Assembly: GCA_000503195.1 (NCBI GenBank)
Contig: AYSC01000002.1
Span: 1-64,000 of the forward strand
Reading direction: 5' to 3'
DNA from: Blastomonas sp. CACIA14H2
GTDB lineage: Bacteria; Pseudomonadota; Alphaproteobacteria; Sphingomonadales; Sphingomonadaceae
Length of the DNA stretch: 64,000 bases
A program made the position numbers and the translations under genes. The notes beneath the pieces were generated by a model. It saw nothing but the letters and a program-made list of their open reading frames with translations, was not told where the DNA came from and made no database searches. This document shows, piece after piece, positions 8,616 through 17,811 of the stretch; within the stretch, counting starts at the first letter, position 1, and each line of letters begins with the position of its first letter.

Positions 8616-9635
8616 ATGGGATCGGATGGCGTGAAATTTGAGGTTCCGGCGGATCCGGGCATTGCGAACATGTTCCCCATCCCGATGCAGGTCCGCCAGC
8701 CGACCGGGGATGAACTGCTCATCCGCGTCGAAGCCAGTTCGCTGAACTTTCACGACTTTCTCGTGGTGACGGGCGCGATCAGGACCGAAGCCGGGCGCAT
8801 CCCCTTGTCCGACGGTGTCGGCATCGTCGAGGCCGTCGGGCACGAGGCCCGTCGGTTCAAGGTCGGCGATCGCGTCATGGGGACGTTCTTTCCCGACTGG
8901 ATTCGCGGCGACTGCCATGCGGGCGGGGTGGCGCATATGCGCGGTGATCATGTCGACGGCTTTGCTGCCAGTTCTGTGACGATGTCCGAAACCGGGTTCA
9001 CACGCGTACCGCGCAACCTGGACGCGGTGGCTGCTGCCTGTCTGCCATGCGCCGGACTGACCGCATGGCGGGCCCTGTTTGTCGAGGGCAGCCTGAGGCC
9101 GGGAGAGACCGTGCTGGTGCAGGGCACCGGGGGCGTATCGCTTTTCGCGCTCCAGTTTGCCCGTGCAGCCGGGGCGCGCGTCATCGCGACGACAGGATCC
9201 CCCAGCAAGGCTGACCGGTTGCAGGCACTGGGCGCACATGCGGTCATCGACCGCCTCGATCCGGAGTGGAGCGTCGCGGTGAGGAAGGAGGCGCCCGAGG
9301 GGGTGGACCATGTCATCGAGGTTGCGGGCGGCGATCTGACGCAATCGCTCCAGTCGCTGCGTGTCGGTGGAAGGCTCTGCCTCGTCGGTGTGCTGAGCCG
9401 CAAGCCGATCCAGTTCGGGCCCGTACACATGATCCACGCCAACCGTCGCATCAGCGGGATCACCGTGGGCAGCCGCGAGCAACAGGAAGCGATGGTTACG
9501 GCGATCGAGGAACACAATATTGTACCGATCGTCGACTCCACTTATCCTCTGACATCGCTGCAGGACGCTTTCCACTATTTCGCGCGTCAGGAACATTTCG
9601 GGAAGGTGGCCATTACATGCGATGGCGGGAATTGA
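8616..9635 (+). CDS. Zinc-independent MDR (quinone oxidoreductase-like) dehydrogenase
   Basis: 339 aa in the medium-chain dehydrogenase superfamily: an N-terminal GroES-like domain (ELLIRVEASSLNFHDFLVV), then a Rossmann domain with VLVQGTGGVSLFALQFARAA near residue 168. The cysteine ligands for structural and catalytic zinc seen in true alcohol dehydrogenases are absent, so it resembles NADPH:quinone oxidoreductases and enoyl reductases. Start 8616 follows GGGGAGGG at 8603-8610; the frame is open far upstream, where it runs opposite the AraC gene. It is the first gene divergent from araC. Confidence 0.9.
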   Translation: MGSDGVKFEVPADPGIANMFPIPMQVRQPTGDELLIRVEASSLNFHDFLVVTGAIRTEAGRIPLSDGVGIVEAVGHEARRFKVGDRVMGTFFPDWIRGDCHAGGVAHMRGDHVDGFAASSVTMSETGFTRVPRNLDAVAAACLPCAGLTAWRALFVEGSLRPGETVLVQGTGGVSLFALQFARAAGARVIATTGSPSKADRLQALGAHAVIDRLDPEWSVAVRKEAPEGVDHVIEVAGGDLTQSLQSLRVGGRLCLVGVLSRKPIQFGPVHMIHANRRISGITVGSREQQEAMVTAIEEHNIVPIVDSTYPLTSLQDAFHYFARQEHFGKVAITCDGGN

Positions 9636-9815
9636 TCGGACATGGTCAATTCATACCTCCGTCGGCAATGACACTGGTCTGTCGCTGGCATGGGCCGCCT
9701 TCGACCTTTGCGTTGCGACGGGATGGTCTGATCCAATGACGCGCGAACATGATTTGTATAGCCGAGCGGTCGAACTTGCCAAACCGCAACTGTATCCGGA
9801 GGTCTCGATAACACC

Positions 9816-10622
9816 ATGGGAGCAGCACTGAAGGTGGCGAAGGATGGAGCCGAAGCCGAATCCGCATCTGCGCCGAAGATCAACACGGTAGGCCAGACGC
9901 TGGCGCTGCTGCGCTTTCTGGCGAATGCTTCGGCCCCGATGGGGGTCAACGCCATCTCTCGCGAGCTGAATTTCGCGCCCAGTTCCTGCTTCCGGATCCT
10001 CAAGCAGCTGGCGGAGGAGGGCTATGCCCAGTTCGATGCGCGGACGAAATGCTATTCGCTGGGCAGCGCCGCTGTCATGCTCGCGCGCAGGTCGCTCGAT
10101 CCGACCAACACCTTCTCGTATATCCTGCCCAGCCTGACCGACTTCGTGGCGCGAACGCAGGCCTCGGTGGGCTTCTGGCGCCGTATCGAACGCAATCGCA
10201 TCGTGCTGGCAGGCTTTGTCGAGTCGCCCAATCTGATGCGTATCCACATGTCGGTGGGCCAGCGGCTGCCGCTGTTCATAGGTGCTGTCGGGCGTGCCTT
10301 CGCTGCGGAGCTGGGCTTGACCGATGACCAGATCAGCAAGGAGCTGACGGTGCTGCGCTGGCAGTCGCCGCCCGACCATGCCGAATATTGCCGGCAGGTG
10401 CATGACTGCCGCAAGGTAGGGTATGCCGTGGATACCGGCAATTTCGCTCCCGGCGTCAACACCGTTGCGACGGTACTCAAGGACTCGATGGGCGCGCTCA
10501 ATTTCGGCCTGTCTGCAATCCGGATCACCGGGCGGATCGACGCCGCGGATGTCCAGAGGGTCGGCGAAGAGCTCGTCGAGCTCAAGCGGCATCTCAGCGC
10601 GACCTGGCTCGCGGGACAGTGA
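9816..10622 (+). CDS. IclR family transcriptional regulator
   Basis: 268 aa. An N-terminal winged helix-turn-helix (TLALLRFLANASAPMGVNAI, then LNFAPSSCFRILKQLAEEG) precedes the IclR effector-binding domain (from about residue 100 to the end, with GQRLPLFIGAVGRAFAAE). IclR proteins commonly repress or activate aromatic and CoA-ester catabolic operons. It lies 180 bp after the MDR gene and converges on the racemase/CoA-transferase gene, 54 bp away. A 27-bp palindrome at 11817-11843 is one possible target, but that link is guesswork. Confidence 0.9.
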   Translation: MGAALKVAKDGAEAESASAPKINTVGQTLALLRFLANASAPMGVNAISRELNFAPSSCFRILKQLAEEGYAQFDARTKCYSLGSAAVMLARRSLDPTNTFSYILPSLTDFVARTQASVGFWRRIERNRIVLAGFVESPNLMRIHMSVGQRLPLFIGAVGRAFAAELGLTDDQISKELTVLRWQSPPDHAEYCRQVHDCRKVGYAVDTGNFAPGVNTVATVLKDSMGALNFGLSAIRITGRIDAADVQRVGEELVELKRHLSATWLAGQ

Positions 10623-10639
10623 ACCCCTGGCGCTGCCGC

Positions 10640-10665
10640 GCGCGCTGCCGTGCCGGCAGGCGCGC
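10640..10665. terminator. GC-rich hairpin between convergent genes
   Basis: CGCGCTGCC and GGCAG-G-CGCGC form a stem of about 10 bp with one bulged base in the 54-bp gap between the convergent IclR and CoA-transferase genes. No T-run is evident, so termination by this hairpin alone is uncertain. Confidence 0.35.
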
Positions 10666-10676
10666 AGCGGAGCGCT

Positions 10677-11756
10677 CTACCAGGTCGCGAGTATCTCGTC
10701 GGCGGTCCAGACCCTTTCGGCCGGGGGCCATTGCACCGCACCGGGGGTGGCTGAAAATCGGGGAACAGGCGCGACCTGAGCTGTGCCGCCGACATTGATG
10801 AACACCTGGCGCTCTACCTGATGGGGGTGATGCTGCGCTTCGGCCAGCGTCAGCACGGGCGCAAAGCACACGTCAGTGCCTTCCATCAGCGCGCACCATT
10901 CGTCGCGAGTCTTTGTCAGGATCACCTCGCGCAGCGTTTCGCGCATTTCGGGCCAGTGTTTGCGATCCATCTGCCTGTGCGGAAGGCGATCTGCGGCATC
11001 GGTCTTGTCGAGCAGCAGCTGATAGAATTGCGGTTCGATCGATCCGATGGCGATGAAGCCGCCATCGGCGCATTCATAGGTGCCATAAAACGGCGCCCCA
11101 CCATCCAGCAGATTGGCTTCGCGCTTGTCCTCCCAAGCACCGGCCGCCAGGAAATTGTGGAAGAGCGAGCCGAGATAGGTTGCGCAATCGGTCATCGCGG
11201 CATCGACCACCTGGCCCTTGCCCGTCGCGCGAGCGTTGATGAAGGCTGCGAGCATTCCGACCACCAGAAACATCGCGCCGCCGCCATAATCAGCCGCCAG
11301 GTTGAGCGGGGGGACCGGTCGCTCGGCCGGGCCGATGGCGTGCAGCAGCCCCGTGATCGCGAGATAGTTGATGTCGTGTCCGGCAGCCTGCGCCAATGGC
11401 CCATATTGGCCCCATCCGGTCATCCGGCCATAGACGAGCGCCGGGTTGCGCGCGAGCATGACATCGGGGCCCAGCCCCAGTCGCTCCATCACGCCGGGAC
11501 GGTTGCCTTCAAAGACGATGTCTGCCCTTTCGATCAGCTTCAGGCAGGTTTCCACCGCTTCGGGGGTCTTGAGGTTCAGGCATATCCGCTTGCGACCGCG
11601 TGCATCGCCGCGATGCGGCGGTGGCGGCGCGGAGCCCTCGCGGGCAATCTCGATGACCTCTGCGCCCAGGTCAGACAGAAGCATCCCGGCAAAGGGCCCT
11701 GGCCCAAGCCCTGCGAACTCGATGATTTTTATCCCGACCAATGGTCCGCTCGCCAT
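10677..11756 (-). CDS. Alpha-methylacyl-CoA racemase-like family III CoA-transferase
   Basis: 359 aa of the CaiB/BaiF family. His127 (AGHDINY), Asp156 (AADYGGG) and Glu241 (GSIEPQF) fall at almost the same numbers as the catalytic His126, Asp156 and Glu241 of the mycobacterial racemase MCR, which argues for an AMACR-type racemase rather than a CoA transferase. AMACR inverts the 2-methyl centre of branched acyl-CoA such as sterol side chains so that acyl-CoA dehydrogenases can act. Start 11756 has GGAG 6 nt upstream; an in-frame ATG at 11768 is less likely. It is divergent from the IOR gene across 238 bp. Confidence 0.87.
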   Translation of the reverse strand: MASGPLVGIKIIEFAGLGPGPFAGMLLSDLGAEVIEIAREGSAPPPPHRGDARGRKRICLNLKTPEAVETCLKLIERADIVFEGNRPGVMERLGLGPDVMLARNPALVYGRMTGWGQYGPLAQAAGHDINYLAITGLLHAIGPAERPVPPLNLAADYGGGAMFLVVGMLAAFINARATGKGQVVDAAMTDCATYLGSLFHNFLAAGAWEDKREANLLDGGAPFYGTYECADGGFIAIGSIEPQFYQLLLDKTDAADRLPHRQMDRKHWPEMRETLREVILTKTRDEWCALMEGTDVCFAPVLTLAEAQHHPHQVERQVFINVGGTAQVAPVPRFSATPGAVQWPPAERVWTADEILATW

Positions 11757-11816
11757 GATATTCTCCATCCAGCGGTTGTGACAATGCCGGCAGGCGAGCC
11801 GACGATGGGGATATAG

Positions 11817-11843
11817 GCGCAAATCGCGCGGACGAGTTTGCGC
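11817..11843. promoter_or_regulatory. Inverted repeat in CoA-transferase/IOR divergent region
   Basis: GCGCAAA (11817-11823) and TTTGCGC (11837-11843) are exact reverse complements 13 bp apart, in the 238-bp spacer between two divergent genes. The size and place fit an operator for a dimeric regulator; which regulator is unknown. Confidence 0.35.
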
Positions 11844-11994
11844 AAGGGGCAAGGGCGCTAGTCCACAGCGGCAATCGGGGTGGCATTGCGTGGCAGCGGG
11901 CTCCATCTTGGCTCCACCAGGCCGCCTTGGGGCGCTTGTGCCATACAGGCCGATCCTGCCGAGCGCGTCCTTCCTGCAAAACGGTTGTGTTATA

Positions 11995-14900
11995 ATGACA
12001 AAGACTGCCATTTCGCTCTCCGACAAATATGACCTTCCGTCCGGACGGGTGTTCATCACGGCAAACCAGGCGCTGGTCAGGCTTCCGCTCGATCAGGCGC
12101 GCCGCGATCGCGCGCTCGGCTTGAAGACCGCCGGTTACATCTCGGGCTATCGCGGTTCTCCGCTGGGCGTGTACGATGCTGCGCTGTGGGCAGCCCAGGC
12201 GTCGCTCGACGCCCATGACATCCGCTTCGTGCCTGGCCTGAACGAAGAGCTCGCCGCCACGGCCGTGCGCGGATCGCAGCAGCTCGCCTGGTTCGGCGAA
12301 TCGCGATATGACGGCGTGTTCGGGCTCTGGTACGGCAAGGGTCTGGGGGTTGACCGCGCTTGCGAGGCGCTGAAGCTCGGAAATCTGGAAGGCGCTGCGG
12401 CGAAGGGCGGCGTGCTGGTGGTGGCCGGAGACGATCACGGCGGCAAGTCATCGGCGAGTGCACACCAGTCCGAACACACGCTGATCGCCGGGATGATCCC
12501 GGTCCTCTACCCTTCGACCATCGACGAGATCATGGCGTTCGGCCTTTATGGCTGGGCGATGTCGCGCTTCAGCGGCGCCTATGCGGGCCTGAAGTGCATC
12601 ACCGATACGCTCGACCTGACGTCGTCGATCGAGCTGCCCGACTTTCTGCGCAGCTATGCCGCGCCCGATTTCGAAGCGCCGCCGGGCGGGCTGAACATTC
12701 GCTATACCCCGGCGCCGCTCGAGCTCGAGGCGCTGACGGTTCAGCATCGTCTGCCGGCAGCCCAGGCATTTGTCCGTGCCAATCCGCTCGACCGGCTGGT
12801 GCTGGATGGCCCCCGGCGCGAGCTGGCGCTGGTCGCGGCGGGCAAGGCGTATCTCGATCTGCGCCAGGCGCTCGCCGACCTGGGGCTGACCGAGCAGCGC
12901 TGCCGCGATCTGGGCATCGGCCTGTGGAAACCCGGTCTTGTCTGGCCGCTGGAACCTGAAGGCATCACCCGCTTTGCCAGCGGATACAAGGCCTTGCTCT
13001 CGGTGGAGGAAAAGCGCCCGGTCCTCGAGGATCAGCTGGCACGCCTGCTCTATTCGCTCCCGGCGGATACGCGGCCTGCGCTGTCGGGCAAGCGCTCGCT
13101 CAAGGGCGCGCCGCTGCTGCCCGACGTGGGCGAGCTCAACCCCGCGCTGATACGCAAGGCCCTGCTGGTCGTGCTGCGCGAACTCGGGCTGGCGGACGAC
13201 GCGATCGAAGCGGCGGGTCGGCACTTTGCCGGGCTCGAAGTCGATGCGGCTCTGTTTGGCAGCGGCCGGATGCGCCCGGCCTTCTATTGCTCGGGCTGCC
13301 CCCACAACACGAGCACCAAGGTGCCCGAAGGCAGCAAGGCGATGGCAGCGGTCGGGTGTCAGGGGCTGGCAGCCTATGTCATGCCCGAACGCCGCACGAT
13401 GCTGCCGGTCAACATGGGCGGCGAGGCGATGCCCTGGCTGGCGGTCGAGCCGTTCGTCGAGCAGCCGCACATGTTCCAGAACATGGGCGATGGCACCTAT
13501 TCGCACTCCGGCATTCTCGCCATTCGCGCCGCTGTCGCCGCAAGGACGCGCGTCACCTTCAAGCTGCTGTACAACGATGCTGTGGCGATGACCGGCGGGC
13601 AGCCGGTCGAGATGCACATATCCCCGGTGGATATGGTCAACCAGCTGATTTCCGAAGGTGTCAGCCCGGTTGTGCTGATGACCGACGACACCGAAAAATA
13701 TGCATCGGCGACCTTGCCAGCGGGCGTCGAACTGCGCCCGCGCGAGGATCTCGACGCGGTGCAACAGGCGATGCGCGAAACGCTGGGCGTCTCCGCGATC
13801 GTGTACGAACAGACCTGCGCGACCGAAAAGCGGCGCCGCCGCAAGCGTGGACTGATGGTCGACCCTGACAAGCGCGTGTTCATCAACCCGGACGTGTGCG
13901 AAGGCTGTGGCGATTGCTCGGTCCAGTCGAACTGCATCTCTATCACCCCGCTCGAAACCGAACTGGGGCGCAAGCGCAAGATCGACCAGTCGACCTGCAA
14001 CAAGGATTTCAGCTGCGTCAAAGGCTTCTGCCCCTCATTCGTCACGGTGACGGGCGCCAGAGTCGCAACGCGCGCCATGGGGGACCAGGCGCGGCTCGAT
14101 ACGATGCTCGCCGATCTGCCGACCCCTGTCGTGGCACCGGCAACCAGGCCGTTCTCGATGATCGTTGCAGGGGTCGGCGGTACCGGGGTGCTGACCGTCG
14201 GCGCGCTGGTCGGAATGGCCGCGCATATCGAAGGCAAGGGCTGCACCATTCTGGACATGACCGGGATGGCTCAAAAGGGCGGCGCGGTTACCGCGCATAT
14301 CCGCATCGCGGCCGATCCGGGCAATCTGGCAGCGACCCGGTTGAGTTTCGGTCATGCTGACGTCCTGCTGGCGTGCGACGCCATTGTCGGGTCGAGCCAG
14401 GATGTGCTCAAGACGCTCAAGCCCGGCCAGTCCAAGGCCGTGGTCAATGTCGATGTCAGCCCGACGGGTGAATTCCAGACCAACCGCGATGCCAGCTATG
14501 ACGATGGCGCGCTGGTATCTGCCATCGCGCGCGCGCTCAAGGATGGCGAGCTGTTCAGCCTGCACGCCAGCGGATTGTCGACGGCGACGATCGGCGACAG
14601 CATCGGAACCAACGTGCTGATGCTGGGCTATGCTGCCCAGATGGGACTGCTGCCGGTATCGGTGGAGTCGCTCGAAGAGGCGATCCGCCTCAACGGAACG
14701 TTCGTGAACGGCAATCTGCGAATCTTTGCGATCGGCCGTCTTGCGGCGATCGCGCCCGAGGAGCTGTCGCGGATGATCGCGCGTCCGACCGTGCAGCTCG
14801 CCGACATGACGCTCGATCAGATTCTCGCCAGCCGGACCGAATTGCTGACCGCGTATCAGGACGTCGCCTATGCTCGGCGTTATGCCGATTTCGTCGTGCA

Positions 14901-15501
14901 CGCGCAGCAAGTGGTCAGCGAGCGCAAGCTACAGGGCGGGGAACTGCTGGTGCGGGAGATTGCAATCTCGCTGGCACGGCTGATGGCCTATAAGGACGAG
15001 TATGAAGTCGCCCGGATGTATTCCGACCCAGTCTTCATGCAACGGTTGCGCGATCAGTTCGATGGCGATCTCAAGCTCACCTTCCATCTCGCTTCCGCGG
15101 CGCTTTTCAGCGGCAAGGATTCCAGTGGCCGGCCGCGAAAGCGCGAGATTGGCGGCTGGATGCTGCGCGGGTTCGGCCTGCTCGCCAGGTTCAAGGGACT
15201 GCGCGGGACGGCGTTCGACCCGTTCGGCTATATGGCCGAACGCAAGATGGAACGGCAGATGATCGCCGACTATCGGGAAATGATGACGTCGGTCCTCGAT
15301 CAGGTCGATGCCAGCAACCTGCAGACCGCCATCGAGCTCGCCGGCGCGGCGCAGGAAGTGCGCGGCTATGGTCCGGTCAAATATGCCGCGTTCGAGCAAT
15401 ACCAGCTGACCGTCGCCGACCTCCTGGCCGCATTCCGGAATTCGGGCGCGGCAGGTGACACGCTCTCGTCACCGGCCGAGCTCGCACAGCAGAACAGTTG
15501 A
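11995..15501 (+). CDS. Fused indolepyruvate:ferredoxin oxidoreductase family protein
   Basis: 1168 aa, the normal size of the fused alpha-beta-gamma 2-oxoacid:ferredoxin oxidoreductase of the indolepyruvate type. Order: pyrimidine-binding domain (ITANQALVRLPLDQ onward), thiamine-diphosphate domain (YCSGCPHNTSTKVP near 433), iron-sulfur cysteines near 636-682 (CEGCGDC, then FSCVKGFCPS), and the gamma domain (IVAGVGGTGVLTVGALVG from about 722). It oxidatively decarboxylates a 2-oxoacid to its CoA thioester, reducing ferredoxin. A homologue (EdcC) acts on the ring-cleavage product of 4-hydroxyestrone in Novosphingobium; a like role here is inference. Start 11995 (MTKTAISL) matches the usual N-terminus although no ribosome site is evident; GTG 11890 is an alternative. 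Confidence 0.92.
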   Translation: MTKTAISLSDKYDLPSGRVFITANQALVRLPLDQARRDRALGLKTAGYISGYRGSPLGVYDAALWAAQASLDAHDIRFVPGLNEELAATAVRGSQQLAWFGESRYDGVFGLWYGKGLGVDRACEALKLGNLEGAAAKGGVLVVAGDDHGGKSSASAHQSEHTLIAGMIPVLYPSTIDEIMAFGLYGWAMSRFSGAYAGLKCITDTLDLTSSIELPDFLRSYAAPDFEAPPGGLNIRYTPAPLELEALTVQHRLPAAQAFVRANPLDRLVLDGPRRELALVAAGKAYLDLRQALADLGLTEQRCRDLGIGLWKPGLVWPLEPEGITRFASGYKALLSVEEKRPVLEDQLARLLYSLPADTRPALSGKRSLKGAPLLPDVGELNPALIRKALLVVLRELGLADDAIEAAGRHFAGLEVDAALFGSGRMRPAFYCSGCPHNTSTKVPEGSKAMAAVGCQGLAAYVMPERRTMLPVNMGGEAMPWLAVEPFVEQPHMFQNMGDGTYSHSGILAIRAAVAARTRVTFKLLYNDAVAMTGGQPVEMHISPVDMVNQLISEGVSPVVLMTDDTEKYASATLPAGVELRPREDLDAVQQAMRETLGVSAIVYEQTCATEKRRRRKRGLMVDPDKRVFINPDVCEGCGDCSVQSNCISITPLETELGRKRKIDQSTCNKDFSCVKGFCPSFVTVTGARVATRAMGDQARLDTMLADLPTPVVAPATRPFSMIVAGVGGTGVLTVGALVGMAAHIEGKGCTILDMTGMAQKGGAVTAHIRIAADPGNLAATRLSFGHADVLLACDAIVGSSQDVLKTLKPGQSKAVVNVDVSPTGEFQTNRDASYDDGALVSAIARALKDGELFSLHASGLSTATIGDSIGTNVLMLGYAAQMGLLPVSVESLEEAIRLNGTFVNGNLRIFAIGRLAAIAPEELSRMIARPTVQLADMTLDQILASRTELLTAYQDVAYARRYADFVVHAQQVVSERKLQGGELLVREIAISLARLMAYKDEYEVARMYSDPVFMQRLRDQFDGDLKLTFHLASAALFSGKDSSGRPRKREIGGWMLRGFGLLARFKGLRGTAFDPFGYMAERKMERQMIADYREMMTSVLDQVDASNLQTAIELAGAAQEVRGYGPVKYAAFEQYQLTVADLLAAFRNSGAAGDTLSSPAELAQQNS

Positions 15502-15515
15502 AGGAGCATCGACGC

Positions 15516-15818
15516 ATGGCCTATTTCATCTACACCGAGGTCACGCTGAAGCTTGGCAAGATGCCCGAATATGCGGCCATGATGCGGGAGCTTGCGCCTT
15601 ACATGGCGCGGAACGGGTGGACGCTGATCCAGGCGCTGCAGCCGGTCACGGGGGATTTCAGCAAGCTGATCCACGTCTGGGAGCTCGCCGAGTTTGCGGA
15701 TGTCGAGCGCGGGCTGGCCGCGTGTGCAACGCCCGAAGGCCAGGCCATCCTGGCGCCGATGGCGGACCTCGTGGCGGCAGAATCGATCACGATCATGGCC
15801 AGGACGGACTATATCTGA
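15516..15818 (+). CDS. NIPSNAP family protein
   Basis: 100-aa small protein with a NIPSNAP-type dimeric alpha/beta-barrel pattern: an N-terminal strand YIYTEVTLKLG-like segment, a helix PEYAAMMRELAPYM, then LIHVWELAEFADVE. AAGGAG at 15501-15506 fixes the ATG at 15516; the TTG at 15498 in the same frame lies before that site. It follows the IOR gene by 14 nt and is presumably cotranscribed. NIPSNAP proteins recur in aromatic and steroid clusters without a settled function. Confidence 0.82.
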   Translation: MAYFIYTEVTLKLGKMPEYAAMMRELAPYMARNGWTLIQALQPVTGDFSKLIHVWELAEFADVERGLAACATPEGQAILAPMADLVAAESITIMARTDYI

Positions 15819-15884
15819 CGCGAAAGCGATGGTGGCGGCTTTCACGGGGACGCGCTCGGCACGCCCCCGCCGAATGCCGCTTGC

Positions 15885-16622
15885 CTATGCGCTGACCCAC
15901 GCCACGCTATCGTCGCTGTCCGCGCGATGCGAACGGAAGCTGTTAGCCGGATGGTCCCTGTCGGGCCAGCCGAACGACGCGCCGCAGATGATGGCGCGGT
16001 TATCCGGAATGCCGAAAAAGTCGCGCAGCAGCGGGCAGTAATTGGCAAATGCCGCCTGGGGAATCATGCCGATACCCAGGCTTTGGGCGGCGAGCACCAG
16101 CGTGCCGAGAAAGATGCCGCAATCAAGCACGCCATAGGTGCCGATGCTCTTCTCGGTGGTGATCACCAGCGCATGCGGCGCATCGAACAGGCGAAAGTTC
16201 TCCAGCGTCTGCCTGGCCGATCCGACACGATCACCATAGGTGACGCCCACCGCCTCGTAGAGCTGCCAGGCGACCTCGCGCTGCCGTTCCTTGTAGACCC
16301 CGGAATAGTTCGCGGGGAAGGGCAGGTCGGTCTCGGACGTCATCCGCCCGGCGGCCATGTCGGCGCTGGCGCGGGCGAACATCGCCTCGCGCAACCGTTC
16401 GGTCGCTGCGCCTTCGGTGACATGCACCTGCCAGGGCTGGGTGTTGCACCATGAAGGCGATTGCTGCGCGATCGCGAGCATCGCGGCGATCGTTTCGTGC
16501 GGCACCGGTTCGGGACGGTAGCCCCGGCAGCTGTAGCGCTCGGCCAGCAGTTCGGCCAGCGCTTCCGATGCCGGCGTCGCTCCGGCAAAGCCGTCCAGTT
16601 TTTCGCGTTTGATCGAGGGCAT
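15885..16622 (-). CDS. Nitroreductase family protein
   Basis: 245 aa with the FMN-binding nitroreductase signatures: RYSCRGYRPEPVP near the N-terminus, SPSWCNTQPWQVHV near 60-75, and a C-terminal AAQSLGIGMIPQAA segment. Members reduce nitro groups, quinones or, in special cases, conjugated enones using NAD(P)H. The ATG at 16622 is 1 nt from the stop of the thiolase-like gene (16624), so the genes are coupled; the longer in-frame start at 16649 would overlap that gene. Its part in a CoA pathway is not evident; enone or quinone reduction is possible. Confidence 0.88.
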   Translation of the reverse strand: MPSIKREKLDGFAGATPASEALAELLAERYSCRGYRPEPVPHETIAAMLAIAQQSPSWCNTQPWQVHVTEGAATERLREAMFARASADMAAGRMTSETDLPFPANYSGVYKERQREVAWQLYEAVGVTYGDRVGSARQTLENFRLFDAPHALVITTEKSIGTYGVLDCGIFLGTLVLAAQSLGIGMIPQAAFANYCPLLRDFFGIPDNRAIICGASFGWPDRDHPANSFRSHRADSDDSVAWVSA

Positions 16623-16623
16623 T

Positions 16624-17790
16624 TCAGTCGACTCCCAGCAAGGCAGCACTGGTGGGCAGGCCGCTTCCGGCCGTCACCAGCATGTTCCGGACCCCGGGCA
16701 CCTGGTTGACGGCTGTACCGCGCAACTGGCGTACGGCTTCAGCGACACCGTTCATGCCATGGATATAGGCCTCGCCCAGCTGGCCGCCATGCATGTTGAT
16801 CGGCAGCTTGCCGCCTATTTCCAGATGGCCGTCCTTGACGAAGTCCTTGGCCTCCCCCTTGGCGCAGAAGCCATAGGCCTCCAGGCCAGGAAAGACCGAC
16901 GGGCCGAAATGATCGTAGATGATCGCCGCGTCGAGGTCGGCGGGCGACAGGCCCGACTGGCTGTAAAGCTGCCGCGCAGTGGCCGCGCATTCGTCGAACG
17001 GCCAGATATTGTCCTTGTAGAAGCCGCCCAGACTCACCGTGCCCTTGGGAGAACCCTGCGCCGCCGCGCGGATGTAGACCGGGCGCTGGCGCAGATCGCG
17101 CGCTCGCTCGGCGCTGACGATCACGAGAGCGACCCCGCCGTCGCTCTCCTGGCAGCAGTCGAGCAGGTGCAGCGGGTCTGCCACCATGCGCGAGGCCTGG
17201 TGCTCCTCGACCGTGATCGGCTTGCCGTAGTAAAAGGCGTTGGGGTTGGTCGAGGCATATTTGCGCGCCAGAACCGCGTAATTGGCAAAATCGAGGCTGG
17301 TGGCGCCCGTTTCGTGCATGTACCGCCGCATCATCAGCCCCAGCATGGCTGCCGGCGTCATCAGCCCCGAAAAGCCGTGATAGGCGAAGATGACGTTATC
17401 GCTCGTCGGCGGCAGCGAGTGCATCGGTTGGCCGAAGCGATATTCGGATCGCTCGTTCATCGCGCGATAGACGACCACCACATTGGCGATGCCCGTGGTA
17501 ATCGCCATCGCGGCCTGCTGGACCGGGCCCAGCGTGCCGCCGCCACCCTGCGGAATGCGCGCAAAGAACTTGAGATCCCTGCCACCGATGGCGCGGAAGA
17601 TCTCCTGCTCGCTGTTGTTGTCCATCGAGAAGGTGGCCATGCCGTCGACTTCCGCCGGGTCGATCCCGGCATCGGTCAGCGCGCCCAGCGTCGCCTCGAC
17701 CGCAAGGCGCAGTTCACTGCGCCCGCTGTTCTTGGAAAATTCCGTTGCGCCGTATCCGGCAATCGCCGTCTTGTTGGAAATGCTTGTCAT
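16624..17790 (-). CDS. Thiolase-superfamily protein lacking the nucleophilic Cys (Ltp2-like aldolase candidate)
   Basis: 388 aa with the SCP2-thiolase/lipid-transfer fold. Where thiolases carry the acylated cysteine, this protein has GGGGTLG (82-88), so it should not perform Claisen chemistry. Tyr292 (IIYDHF) and Tyr342 (GEAYIHG) sit close to the two tyrosines implicated in the steroid side-chain aldolase Ltp2 (recalled as Tyr294 and Tyr344). The next gene upstream is a DUF35 protein, the known partner type of Ltp2. Best reading: retro-aldolase releasing acetyl- or propionyl-CoA from a beta-hydroxyacyl-CoA. That function is inferred; family membership is clear. Confidence 0.88.
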   Translation of the reverse strand: MTSISNKTAIAGYGATEFSKNSGRSELRLAVEATLGALTDAGIDPAEVDGMATFSMDNNSEQEIFRAIGGRDLKFFARIPQGGGGTLGPVQQAAMAITTGIANVVVVYRAMNERSEYRFGQPMHSLPPTSDNVIFAYHGFSGLMTPAAMLGLMMRRYMHETGATSLDFANYAVLARKYASTNPNAFYYGKPITVEEHQASRMVADPLHLLDCCQESDGGVALVIVSAERARDLRQRPVYIRAAAQGSPKGTVSLGGFYKDNIWPFDECAATARQLYSQSGLSPADLDAAIIYDHFGPSVFPGLEAYGFCAKGEAKDFVKDGHLEIGGKLPINMHGGQLGEAYIHGMNGVAEAVRQLRGTAVNQVPGVRNMLVTAGSGLPTSAALLGVD

Positions 17791-17811
17791 TCTGGGTTCC
17801 GGACTTTCGGG

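Noticed and set aside
9636-9815. Short coding gene between the MDR and IclR genes
   Set aside because: A plus-strand frame (9622-9831) overlaps both neighbours, lacks a ribosome site and shows no family likeness.
11991-11996. TATAAT as a -10 promoter box for the IOR gene
   Set aside because: It overlaps the start codon itself, so transcription would begin inside the gene; no -35 partner is evident.
16624-17790. Ordinary acetyl-CoA acetyltransferase
   Set aside because: No nucleophilic cysteine at the expected site; an aldolase-type role fits better.
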